The translations under genes were made by a program, and so were the position numbers. From Prodigiosinella aquatilis (lineage in GTDB: Bacteria > Pseudomonadota > Gammaproteobacteria > Enterobacterales > Enterobacteriaceae): a stretch of 64,000 nucleotides of DNA. The notes beneath the pieces were generated by a model. That model saw only the letters and a list, made by a program, of their open reading frames with translations. It made no database searches and was not told the DNA's origin. The stretch is taken from positions 4,092,001 to 4,156,000 of the forward strand of contig CP128857.1 of assembly GCA_030388725.1 (NCBI GenBank), in the 5' to 3' direction. The first letter of the stretch is position 1, and the number at the start of each line of letters is the position of its first letter. Positions 8,106 through 16,347 of the stretch are shown here, piece by piece.

Positions 8106-8672
8106 ATGTTGAACTTCGGCGTATTTTGTGGTTCATCCATTGGTAATAATGCTATTTATCGTCAAAAAACAGAGCATTTAATTAATTATTTAGTCGGGAA
8201 AGAGTGCAATATCGTCTATGGCGGCGGGAAAGTAGGATTAATGGGCTTAGTGGCTGACACAACGATAAAAAACAATGGGATTATTACCGGTGTCATGCCA
8301 AAGCATCTGGTAGATAAGGAAATTGCGCACACCCAACTCACTAAACTTATCGTTACTGATGATATGCATCAGCGTAAATCAAAAATGGCCGAATTAGCGG
8401 ATGCTTTCATTGCATTACCAGGTGGCGCCGGAACCTTGGATGAGATTATTGAACAGTGGACCTGGTCTCAGTTAGGCATTCATAATAAGCCCTGCATTTT
8501 ATATAACGTCAATGGTTATTTCACCGCGTTTATCGATTTCCTGCAAAAAGTGGTCGGTGACGGTTTTATGAAAAAAGACTATCTCGATATGCTTATTATT
8601 TCAGAGGATCCACAGGATATTCTGGAAAAAGCAATGACCTATATGCCACCACAGACTAAATGGCAGAAATAA
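8106..8672 (+). CDS. LOG-family protein (cytokinin riboside monophosphate phosphoribohydrolase type)
   Basis: The 188-residue protein has the family signature PGGAGTLDE at residues 105-113 and the preceding Met-His-x-Arg-Lys (87-91), which together form the nucleotide-binding and hydrolytic site. Family members split AMP or N6-substituted AMP into base and ribose 5-phosphate; plant and some bacterial members release active cytokinin. A good AAGGGGAAG site precedes the ATG. It stands alone between two palindromic repeats, suggesting a mobile neighbourhood. Whether its natural substrate is a cytokinin nucleotide or plain AMP cannot be read from sequence. Confidence 0.85.
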   Translation: MLNFGVFCGSSIGNNAIYRQKTEHLINYLVGKECNIVYGGGKVGLMGLVADTTIKNNGIITGVMPKHLVDKEIAHTQLTKLIVTDDMHQRKSKMAELADAFIALPGGAGTLDEIIEQWTWSQLGIHNKPCILYNVNGYFTAFIDFLQKVVGDGFMKKDYLDMLIISEDPQDILEKAMTYMPPQTKWQK

Positions 8673-8682
8673 GCGGATCAAT

Positions 8683-8744
8683 ATACCCAAAAGGCGACAA
8701 GCGAACATAGCCAACGCCGCTGCGACGCGAAAGATGACGGGTAT
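8683..8744. repeat. Palindromic repeat, short copy C
   Basis: A 62-base copy that begins ATACCCAA and ends GATGACGGGTAT, with the internal GCCAACGCCGC found in the other copies. The central part is deleted. Confidence 0.6.
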
Positions 8745-8899
8745 CACGCCATTCCCAGACTGATGCGTGGTGACATCCGGCAGGCAGGTAGAACCATCAT
8801 GTTCCTGCCGGCCATCAGCGCATCGGCAAATTGATTTACCCCTGCCGAAGTAGTACCATTTCGATAATTTTCCTTATTCTATAAGTAGTTGGTTCTTCT

Positions 8900-9667
8900 A
8901 TGCCAATCATTCAATCGGTAGAACGCGCTTTACGTATTCTGGATCTTTTTAATGAATACGATATTGAACTCAAGATTACGGATATCAGCACCAAAATGGG
9001 CTTACACAAGAGCACATTGCACTCTCTGCTGAAAACGATGCAAATGATGGGTTATATCGATCAGAACAGCGAAAATGGCAAATACCGGTTGGGAATGAAG
9101 TTGGTCGAACGTGGCAATTTGCTGATTAACTCCATTGATATTCGTGAAAAAGCGCGCAGCTACTTATTGGATTTATCCTCACAAACCGGCCAGACCACAC
9201 ACCTTGCCATCCTTGATGGTAAAGAAGGTGTTTATATCGATAAGGTAGAGGGCAAATTAGCAGTAATTACGTTTTCCCGTATTGGCCGACGCCTGCCTAT
9301 TCACGCTACGGCAATAGGTAAAGCATTGTTGGCGTTTAATTCCGAACAGGACATTAATGCTCTGCTGAAAGATTATGTTTTTACCCGCCAGACACCCAAT
9401 ACCATTATTGATCGTGACGCTTATCTGAAAGAGCTGGAACTTGTCCGCCAGAATGGTTATGCGCTGGATAATCAGGAGAATGAACAAGGCGTTAGATGTA
9501 TTTCAGTACCGATATGGAATCATTCACGTCAGATTATCGCCGCCATCAGTATGTCCACGCTGACCAATCGTGTGACCGATGCAGAAATCAACGACTATAT
9601 TGTGTTGCTGAAAGCAGCGGCCAAAGCGCTTTCCCAGCACCTCGGCTACAATGACGCTAACGGTTGA
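8900..9667 (+). CDS. IclR-family transcriptional regulator (YagI/YjhI-like)
   Basis: The 255-residue protein has an N-terminal winged helix-turn-helix (about residues 5-65) and a C-terminal IclR effector domain from about residue 80, with the conserved RRLPIHATAIGKALLAF stretch. It is convergent with a GntP permease, a YagF/YjhG dehydratase and a YagE/YjhH aldolase, the same set that E. coli YagI (XynR) or YjhI regulators accompany. A role in sensing a sugar acid such as D-xylonate and controlling the neighbouring operon is inferred from this context. No strong ribosome binding site precedes the ATG. Confidence 0.83.
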   Translation: MPIIQSVERALRILDLFNEYDIELKITDISTKMGLHKSTLHSLLKTMQMMGYIDQNSENGKYRLGMKLVERGNLLINSIDIREKARSYLLDLSSQTGQTTHLAILDGKEGVYIDKVEGKLAVITFSRIGRRLPIHATAIGKALLAFNSEQDINALLKDYVFTRQTPNTIIDRDAYLKELELVRQNGYALDNQENEQGVRCISVPIWNHSRQIIAAISMSTLTNRVTDAEINDYIVLLKAAAKALSQHLGYNDANG

Positions 9668-9725
9668 ACCCGGTTGTTTCGCTTCATTCAGCATCTCTTG
9701 ATGCTTATCATCCGCGACCAGCCGT

Positions 9726-9768
9726 GACTCTGGTGGATAAACGGGAAACCGCTCTTCGCACCAGAGTC
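9726..9768. terminator. Possible bidirectional stem-loop between convergent genes
   Basis: GACTCTGGTG at 9726-9735 is the exact reverse complement of CACCAGAGTC at 9759-9768, with a 23-base loop. It lies between the convergent IclR and GntP genes. There is no clear T run, so a terminator role is only suggested. Confidence 0.3.
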
Positions 9769-9805
9769 GTTAGTCAGACAAGCCGTCGATTAGGCGGGCA
9801 TTTAA

Positions 9806-11152
9806 TCAGACCACCATATCAAGCAGCAAAATCAGAGCCAGTCCGGCAACCGAAACAATGGTCGATAGCAGCGTCCAGGTAGCGAACGTCTCCTTCATAG
9901 TCAGGCCGAAATACTCTTTTATCATCCAAAAGCCCGCATCGTTGACGTGAGAGGCTATCGCACTGCCTGCCCCGGTAGCCAACGTGACCAGCGCCAGATT
10001 GGCATGACTCTGCGCCAAGGTCGGAATGACCAGCCCGGCGGTGGAGATGGCCGCCACAGTGGCAGATCCCAGAGAAATACGCAGAATCGCCGCAACACTC
10101 CAGGCAAGCAGAATCGGGGACGCCGAAGAGCCGGAAAATAGCTCAGCCACATATTTCCCGACACCGCCATCAATCAGTACCTGCTTAAACGCGCCACCGC
10201 CGCCAATAATCAACAGCATGATACCGATATTAGCCGCCGCCACACCGCACGACGCCATCAGATCTTTCATCGCTATTCCCCGGGACAAGCCCATGGAATA
10301 GATGGCGAACAGCAACGAAATCACCATCGCGACAGAAGCATTCCCCAGCAGTTTAATTAATGCCAGCGCAGAATTATCCACCAACCCGGTTTCCTGTTGA
10401 ATCATGGAAACGATGGTCGCTATCGACATTAATATTACCGGCAACATGGCGGTAAAAATACTGATCTTAAATCCCGGTGTATCCTCCAACTGGAAATTTT
10501 TGAGTGTTCCCAGTGAATCAATATTTCCGGTTTTTTTGAAGCCTTCTGGCACAATGACTTTCGCCACTCGGTTGAATACCGGGCCGGCCAACACGACAAC
10601 CGGTGCGCCGACAAGAATACCGTAAAGCAGCACCGTACCAATATCCGCGCCATATTCACCGGCAATCATGGTCGGGCCGGGATGCGGCGGCAGAAAGCCG
10701 TGAGTCACTAATAGCGCCGCCGCCATAGGTATTCCCAAATGAAGAATAGAAACATTCAGTTGCCGGGAAATAGTGAATAATATGGGAATCAGCAGTACCA
10801 GGCCGACTTCGAAAAATAGCGCGATGCCGACAATAAAGGAGGAAATAACCACGGCCCACTGAATATGACGTTCACCAAATTTATGGATCAAGGTTACCGC
10901 AATACGGTGCGCGCCCCCTGCGTCAGCAATCAGTTTTCCCAACATGGCCCCGACGCCGAAAATAAGTGCAATATGGCCCAGAGTTCCCCCCAACCCGGTT
11001 TCGATTGATTTAATGACACCGTTAAAAGGGATCCCCAGAGCCAGTGCAACCCCAAAGGCCACAATAAGCAATGAAACAAAAGTATTTAATTTTAACTTCA
11101 TAATTAAAATAAGCAGAACAACGATACCGATGCAAACAATAAGCAGTGGCAT
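9806..11152 (-). CDS. GntP-family gluconate/sugar-acid permease (YjhF-like)
   Basis: The 448-residue protein is hydrophobic throughout, with about 12 to 14 membrane helices, and matches the GntP family (gluconate:H+ symporter group) in length and in its conserved HPGP and SHVNDAGFW segments. It is downstream of a sugar-acid dehydratase on the same strand and so probably imports its substrate, most likely D-xylonate or a related aldonate. E. coli yjhF, next to yjhG and yjhH, is the closest arrangement I know. A GGAG site precedes the ATG. The 310-base gap to the dehydratase suggests it could also have its own promoter. Confidence 0.87.
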   Translation of the reverse strand: MPLLIVCIGIVVLLILIMKLKLNTFVSLLIVAFGVALALGIPFNGVIKSIETGLGGTLGHIALIFGVGAMLGKLIADAGGAHRIAVTLIHKFGERHIQWAVVISSFIVGIALFFEVGLVLLIPILFTISRQLNVSILHLGIPMAAALLVTHGFLPPHPGPTMIAGEYGADIGTVLLYGILVGAPVVVLAGPVFNRVAKVIVPEGFKKTGNIDSLGTLKNFQLEDTPGFKISIFTAMLPVILMSIATIVSMIQQETGLVDNSALALIKLLGNASVAMVISLLFAIYSMGLSRGIAMKDLMASCGVAAANIGIMLLIIGGGGAFKQVLIDGGVGKYVAELFSGSSASPILLAWSVAAILRISLGSATVAAISTAGLVIPTLAQSHANLALVTLATGAGSAIASHVNDAGFWMIKEYFGLTMKETFATWTLLSTIVSVAGLALILLLDMVV

Positions 11153-11462
11153 ATTATTAACTCCAGATTTTTATAGTATTAAAGGTAAGATTTATCATCG
11201 TTATTTATATTTCCCTGGTGATAAGCAGTATTCCCCTCCATAATTAATTGATCATGTAATGGATGCATTATTCATCTTTAAAATTGCAGTCGAATTGGCA
11301 CATCTTTTTTTCATCTTTAAAATCATTAGAGATAAAAACAAAGATAAAAAAACAGCGTAATGGGCTATGACGGATAACCGCCTATTATCTCCAAAGAGAG
11401 AAGGGAGTTATCGCGCCATATTGATCTTCAGTCAGACTGATTTATTTTTATCTGTGGTGGAA
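11153..11462. other. AT-rich gap between dehydratase and permease with a 14-base direct repeat
   Basis: No gene is seen. TTCATCTTTAAAAT occurs twice, at 11271-11284 and 11310-11323, 39 bases apart start to start (about 3.7 helical turns). It may be a regulator site for the permease promoter. Confidence 0.45.
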
Positions 11463-13430
11463 TTATTTATTCAACGCAGCCATCCCCGCCTGTAACACAC
11501 GGATAATTTCATCGGTATCATAAATGCACCCTTTCCAGGTCCCGCCGCTGACGGCCTGTAGTGCCGACCATAAGCGGGTATCATCGGGCAATTCAGGATG
11601 AGGCATCAAATCAGGATGAGAATGGCGCTGGGCCAGCACAGCCGCACCCTCTTCCGGCGTTAGCGGTTGTTGTTCACTGCCGATAAAATTAACCGACCCC
11701 ACCAGCCGATCACGATCAATAATAATTTCAATCAGATCACCATCACGTAGTTTTCCAATCGGGCCACCGACCAACGCTTCAGGCCCGACATGACCAATAC
11801 AGGCGCCGGTGGAAACACCAGAAAAACGGGCGTCGGTAATCAGCGAAACATGTTTACCATAAGGTAGATGCTTCAGTGCGGAAGTCACTTGATAAGTCTC
11901 TTCCATACCGGTGCCGGATGGCCCACCGCCCATGATCACCATAATATCGCCAGCATGGACCTCATCCTGTTTGATCACCTTGATCGCCTGTGCTTCAGAG
12001 GTAAAGACATTAGCTTTCCCGGTATGACGGTAGACACCATCCACCCCCACGACCGAGGCATCGATAGCCGTGGATTTGATGACGGCACCTTCCGGCGCGA
12101 TGTTTCCCACCGGGAACGTGATGGTCGAGGTCAGTCCTTTATCATGCGCCTGCTGCGGACTCATGATCACCTCGTCAGGATGAATACCATCCAGCTCCTG
12201 CAAACGCTGGCGGAATATCGCCCGTCGTTCCGATTTTTCCCACCAATCCAGATTGGCGCCCAGTGTTTCACCGGTAACCGTCAGCACATCTTCATGCAGC
12301 AATCCCAGTTGGCGCAGATGGAGCATCACTTCCGGTACGCCACCGGCAAGAAACGCCCGCACCGTCGGATGATAGACCGGGCCATTAGGCAGCACACTGA
12401 CCAGACGCGGAACCCGGCTGTTGACGGCGGTCCACTGCGCCACCGTAGGTATACGGCATCCTGCCGCGTGAGCAATGGCCGGAATATGCAACAGTAAATT
12501 CGTCGAGCCACCGAAGGCCGCATGGACAGTCATCGCATTTTCGATGGCTTTATCGGTCAGGATATCTCGGGTCGTCAATCCTTTACGTTCCAGTATGAGT
12601 GCCGCACGCGCAGACTGACGTGCAATCTCCAGCCACACTTCTTGCCCCGAAGGAGCCAGCGCCGAATGGGGTAACGCCATGCCCAATCCTTCCGCCACAA
12701 CCTGCGATGTGCCAGCCGTGCCAAGAAATTGGCATCCGCCTCCCGGTGACGCACAAGCACGACAGCCGAGTTCCGACGCCTCTTGCAGAGTCAATTCATG
12801 GTGGGAGAAGCGCGCACCTATTGTCTGCACTTTACCGGCGTCGTCCCCATGAGTTGGTGGCAACGTTGCGCCGCCCGGTACAATAATCGTCGGCAACCGG
12901 TGCATAGACGCCAGAGCAATCATCATTGCCGGCAAGCCCTTATCGCAGGTAGCGACGCCGATCACCGCTTTGCGGGTGGGCAGTGAGCGAATCAGACGAC
13001 GGAACACGATCGCCGCATCATTACGGTACGGCAGAGAATCGAACATTCCGGTGGTTCCCTGCGAACGGCCATCACAGGGATCGCTGATATAACCCGCAAA
13101 CGGTACACCGTGATGACGGGTCACTTCTTCGGCGGCGGCACGCATTTGCATACCGATTTCCCAGTGACCGGTGTGGTATCCCAACGCAACTGGTGAACCG
13201 TCGGTGTTACGGATCCCGCCCTGCGTGCCCAGGATCAGCACTTCGCTGCCCAGCATCTTGTTCGGGTCCCACCCCATACCGGCATTGAGTGTCAGACCAA
13301 AGATATTGCCGCTTGGCGAATCGATGAGCATTTCCGGCGTCAGCGGCAAAGCCCCTTGCGGCCCGGCAGCGTGCGTATGAATATCGTAGATCTGTGCATT
13401 ATCGTGATTAAAAATAGTCGAAATAGACAT
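11463..13430 (-). CDS. D-xylonate dehydratase, YjhG/YagF family
   Basis: This 655-residue protein belongs to the IlvD/Edd dehydratase superfamily, and its length equals that of E. coli YjhG and YagF. Iron-sulfur cluster cysteines are visible in CDGRSQG, CDKG and CASPGGGC. YjhG and YagF convert D-xylonate to 2-keto-3-deoxy-D-xylonate (2-dehydro-3-deoxy-D-pentonate). The next gene upstream encodes the matching aldolase, so both steps of non-phosphorylative xylonate breakdown are present. The gap between the two genes holds a palindromic repeat. YjhG and YagF cannot be told apart here, so no symbol is given. Confidence 0.88.
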   Translation of the reverse strand: MSISTIFNHDNAQIYDIHTHAAGPQGALPLTPEMLIDSPSGNIFGLTLNAGMGWDPNKMLGSEVLILGTQGGIRNTDGSPVALGYHTGHWEIGMQMRAAAEEVTRHHGVPFAGYISDPCDGRSQGTTGMFDSLPYRNDAAIVFRRLIRSLPTRKAVIGVATCDKGLPAMMIALASMHRLPTIIVPGGATLPPTHGDDAGKVQTIGARFSHHELTLQEASELGCRACASPGGGCQFLGTAGTSQVVAEGLGMALPHSALAPSGQEVWLEIARQSARAALILERKGLTTRDILTDKAIENAMTVHAAFGGSTNLLLHIPAIAHAAGCRIPTVAQWTAVNSRVPRLVSVLPNGPVYHPTVRAFLAGGVPEVMLHLRQLGLLHEDVLTVTGETLGANLDWWEKSERRAIFRQRLQELDGIHPDEVIMSPQQAHDKGLTSTITFPVGNIAPEGAVIKSTAIDASVVGVDGVYRHTGKANVFTSEAQAIKVIKQDEVHAGDIMVIMGGGPSGTGMEETYQVTSALKHLPYGKHVSLITDARFSGVSTGACIGHVGPEALVGGPIGKLRDGDLIEIIIDRDRLVGSVNFIGSEQQPLTPEEGAAVLAQRHSHPDLMPHPELPDDTRLWSALQAVSGGTWKGCIYDTDEIIRVLQAGMAALNK

Positions 13431-13509
13431 GGCTTATTCACTTATCAGTATTGAATGATCATTATCATTTTCATGGGTAACGATGGTAACGACGCCCATC
13501 CGCAGCGTT

Positions 13510-13633
13510 ATACCCAATAGATTTCAAAATACAGGAAGGCGGCAAGAGAGCGTCCCGATGAACTTACTCAAGTAAGTGATTCGGGACATAAACGCAGCCA
13601 ACACACCTGCAATTTGAAAGACAACGGGCATAT
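13510..13633. repeat. Long palindromic repeat, copy D
   Basis: This copy begins ATACCCAATAGATTTCAAA and ends in a GACAACGGGCATAT right end, with a perfect central ACTTACTCAAGTAAGT palindrome. It fills most of the space between the aldolase stop and the dehydratase start and ends two bases before the aldolase stop codon. Transcripts of the operon would carry it as a long hairpin. Confidence 0.75.
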
Positions 13634-13634
13634 A

Positions 13635-14552
13635 TCATTCCCTTGGCAAAACACCCGCATCAACCAACGTTTGTTTTACCTGCGCTTTTCGTGCCGCATT
13701 CAAGGGTTGGGTGGGAGGTAAACAGGTGGTGGAAATATCCAGACCACACAGGCACATCGCCTCTTTCACTACGTTAACAAATGGGCTGTCTATCTGATAA
13801 AGCCGCGGCAATTGCAGAATAATTTTATGTTTTTCCATCGCCTGAATCGCATCACCGGCACAGACCGCCTGATAAAGCGCAACCGACAGTTGCGGAGCAA
13901 AGTTGCTGCTGGCGGAAATAGCGCCATCACCTCCCAACAGCAATGTATTGAGCAAGTGGTCGTCAAATCCGCAGAATACGCTGAAATTTGGATGTGCCGC
14001 CTTGACGATGGTGATCATGTCGCGCAGATGGGCAACCGAATTGATGGTGTCTTTAATGCCGACAATATTGGCATACGCATCGACGAGGCGTTTTACCAAA
14101 TCAGGATAAAGATCCTGTCCGGTGAGCTTCGGAAAGTTATACAGAATGATCGGCAACGTTACCGCCTGGGCAATCGCACCGTAATAGCCAAATACATTTT
14201 CTTCAGTAATTTGCCAGTAATACGGATTGATAGCCACGATGGCATCGGCACCGGCCAATTGCGCATGCTGGCTCAGCGCTACGGCTTCACGGGTATTGGT
14301 ACTGCCTACACCAATCAGCACCGGTACGCGCTTATTCACGATACGGACAGCCACTTCCGCCAGTTGCATACGTTCAGCCGCCGACATCTGCGAAAATTCG
14401 CCACCGGTGCCGAGAAAAAACAAGCCATTGACGCCAGCCGCAATCAGATTGTCGATAACCCGCTGCATGCCCGCTTCATCCAGTGATCCATCCGTAGAAA
14501 AGATCGAGGATACCGGGGGAATAATCCCGGCAAATTTTGTGGCAGAACTCAT
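13635..14552 (-). CDS. 2-keto-3-deoxy sugar-acid aldolase, YagE/YjhH-like DHDPS family
   Basis: The 305-residue protein is a class I aldolase of the DapA/NanA family. The Schiff-base lysine is Lys167 in GIKDT and the partner tyrosine is Tyr138 in LYNFP. It follows E. coli YagE closely along its length, including NPYYW and HLRDMI. YagE and YjhH cleave 2-keto-3-deoxy-gluconate or 2-keto-3-deoxy-xylonate to pyruvate and an aldehyde (glycolaldehyde for the pentonate). It is the first gene of the aldolase-dehydratase(-permease) run. An AAGGAG site precedes the ATG. Confidence 0.87.
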   Translation of the reverse strand: MSSATKFAGIIPPVSSIFSTDGSLDEAGMQRVIDNLIAAGVNGLFFLGTGGEFSQMSAAERMQLAEVAVRIVNKRVPVLIGVGSTNTREAVALSQHAQLAGADAIVAINPYYWQITEENVFGYYGAIAQAVTLPIILYNFPKLTGQDLYPDLVKRLVDAYANIVGIKDTINSVAHLRDMITIVKAAHPNFSVFCGFDDHLLNTLLLGGDGAISASSNFAPQLSVALYQAVCAGDAIQAMEKHKIILQLPRLYQIDSPFVNVVKEAMCLCGLDISTTCLPPTQPLNAARKAQVKQTLVDAGVLPRE

Positions 14553-14657
14553 TTAACCGCTCCTTACATCATCAAACGTAGAGAAGGGAAGGCATCGCCT
14601 GACCACAACAATCGATATGTGTCAGTCGATCTTCATTGATATTTTGTTTTATATTAT

Positions 14658-14670
14658 AGAACCATGTTCT
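14658..14670. promoter_or_regulatory. Palindrome upstream of the aldolase operon
   Basis: AGAAC-CAT-GTTCT is a perfect inverted repeat about 106 bases ahead of the aldolase start, in an AT-rich promoter-like region. It is a candidate operator for the neighbouring IclR regulator. No experimental site is known to me for comparison. Confidence 0.4.
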
Positions 14671-14840
14671 ACATTAACGAAACGATACTACCACCCCAAT
14701 TTGTGGTGAGTAAATAACCATGCTGATGATAAGTCCTGGAAATGGCTTGCAGATCACAAAATAAAATACGAGTGCAATAACCAACAAACGTCATCGTATT
14801 TTTATAATATATTGATATATATAAATTATATATAAAAAAT

Positions 14841-14863
14841 GCCGTATCAATACGGCGTTTATT
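14841..14863 (+). terminator. Possible stem-loop terminator in the 14.6-15.3 kb gap
   Basis: GCCGTAT-CA-ATACGGC followed by GTTTATT forms a short strong hairpin. An A-rich run on the other side would let it work in either direction. No gene ends next to it, so what it terminates is unknown. Confidence 0.35.
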
Positions 14864-14870
14864 GTGGAGG

Positions 14871-15076
14871 GCTCAGTGGTATGAGTGATGCCTGCTGCTT
14901 CAGCATAGCGATACGATGAAGCAGACATTACTGGTCAGGCGAAAAGTGGATGAATTACTTGTTCAGACGTTATCCACTGGCCGGGGATCATTGATTACCC
15001 CATTTAAGTATCATGGATAATCATAAACATCGCAGCCTGCGTTACCAGCAGGTGTTTATTTAATAGTATCCACATA
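14871..15076. other. Gap with a hairpin but no supported gene
   Basis: CTGCTTCA at 14895-14902 pairs with TGAAGCAG at 14917-14924. A minus-strand frame of 62 codons (15004-15192) is AT-rich and shows no recognisable protein. I see no coding signal. Confidence 0.35.
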
Positions 15077-15091
15077 ATGTTTAGTAAACAT
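15077..15091. promoter_or_regulatory. Palindromic operator candidate, distal copy
   Basis: ATGTTTA-G-TAAACAT is a perfect inverted repeat. Its core TGTTTAGTAAACA recurs at 15238-15250, 160 bases closer to the ROK kinase gene. Confidence 0.5.
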
Positions 15092-15237
15092 TGTGTTTTT
15101 AATAATATTACTTTCGTGAGATGGTTCACGTTAGCAACGTTATTTTCACGGCATATTTTCATAAAAATATATATCCACATGAAAATAAACATATTAATGT
15201 AATGCGCACTAATGTGAGGTACGTATAAATTAAATTG

Positions 15238-15250
15238 TGTTTAGTAAACA
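15238..15250. promoter_or_regulatory. Palindromic operator candidate, proximal copy
   Basis: TGTTTAGTAAACA lies 73 bases ahead of the ROK kinase ATG. The pair of identical palindromes suggests looping by a LacI-type regulator, and a LacI-family gene follows the kinase. Confidence 0.5.
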
Positions 15251-15323
15251 TTTAGCAGTAAACTTTTCTGCGTCCTATGCGGCACCTCAGCCAGTGCACC
15301 GTCCCGAGCAGGAGCTAAAGAAC

Positions 15324-16250
15324 ATGTTAAGTCTGGGTATTGATATCGGTGGTTCAAAAATAGAAGCCGTGGTGCTGGATTCACACGGCGAGGTGGTTTA
15401 CCGACAGCGCCATGCAACAGTAAAACGCAGCTATCACGTTTTCTTTCAGCATCTGTGCACAATCATTGATGAAACGCGCCAGGCACTTGGCGCACCTTTC
15501 AGCATTGGCATCGGTTTACCCGGCACGGTGGAAGTCAGTAACGGAAAGATCAAGAACTCCAATATCCTGGTCATCAACCAGCAACCACTGCCAGCTATGC
15601 TGGAAGCCTATGTCAAACAACCGGTTGCCATCAGCAATGATGCTAACTGTTTTACACTATCGGAGGCGATTGACGGCGCCGCTAAAGGCTACGCCACCGT
15701 GTTCGGGGTTATTCTCGGCACTGGCTGCGGCGGTGGTATTGCGGTCAATCAGCAGATTATCGATGGGCGCAATCGCAACGCTGGCGAATGGGGACACAAC
15801 GCGTTGCCGCGTTACACGCCGGATCAGGATGGCCCATCGGTCACCTGTTACTGCGGTAAAGTTAATTGTACCGAGTCATTTATTTCCGGCACCGGTCTGG
15901 CACAACGCTACAACTTGCGGCATAACACCATGCTGAGTGCCGTGGAAATCATGGCCGCTGTGGAAGCTGGGAACACTGACGCTTGTACCCATTTTGCGCT
16001 GTTTCAGGATCAGTTGGCCCGTTCGCTGGCCAGTGTAGTAAACCTGCTCGACCCTGATGTGTTTGTGATAGGTGGCGGGCTTTCCAACTGTCGAGCGCTC
16101 TATCATGGACTGGAGCAACAAGTGGCCCGCCATATCTTCAGCAATACCTTCGTGACGCCGATTGTCGCCGCACAACATGGCGATAGTAGTGGCGTGCGCG
16201 GCGCGGCCTGGTTGGGTCAGACACATGCAGCCGCGTGTATCGCTTTATGA
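15324..16250 (+). CDS. ROK-family sugar kinase, fructokinase (Mak) type
   Basis: The 308-residue protein opens with the ATP-binding DIGGSK motif and has the catalytic DAN (Asp106), the EWGH motif (155-158) and the zinc site CYCGKVNC (175-182). It is close to E. coli Mak (YajF) in several blocks, including the final HGDSSGVRGAAWL. It should phosphorylate fructose or another hexose in the cytoplasm. I start at 15324, which follows AGGAG and sits at the usual ROK start; a longer frame from 15237 overlaps a palindrome. It is followed by a LacI regulator and a dead epimerase-like gene. The true sugar is uncertain. Confidence 0.83.
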   Translation: MLSLGIDIGGSKIEAVVLDSHGEVVYRQRHATVKRSYHVFFQHLCTIIDETRQALGAPFSIGIGLPGTVEVSNGKIKNSNILVINQQPLPAMLEAYVKQPVAISNDANCFTLSEAIDGAAKGYATVFGVILGTGCGGGIAVNQQIIDGRNRNAGEWGHNALPRYTPDQDGPSVTCYCGKVNCTESFISGTGLAQRYNLRHNTMLSAVEIMAAVEAGNTDACTHFALFQDQLARSLASVVNLLDPDVFVIGGGLSNCRALYHGLEQQVARHIFSNTFVTPIVAAQHGDSSGVRGAAWLGQTHAAACIAL

Positions 16251-16347
16251 TACATTTCCCCGTCATTGATTATTAATCTGACCGTGAACAGTCTTATCCA
16301 ACCCAAACAAGCCACGACCGTCGATAAACCGGACACTAAGGAAACGC

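Noticed and set aside
9664..9882. 72-codon frame starting at the IclR stop
   Set aside because: TTG start, no ribosome binding site, overlaps the end of the GntP gene and the stem-loop between the convergent genes.
15004..15192. Minus-strand frame of 62 codons
   Set aside because: AT-rich, hydrophobic by base composition, no ribosome binding site, and it contains one of the palindromic operator candidates.
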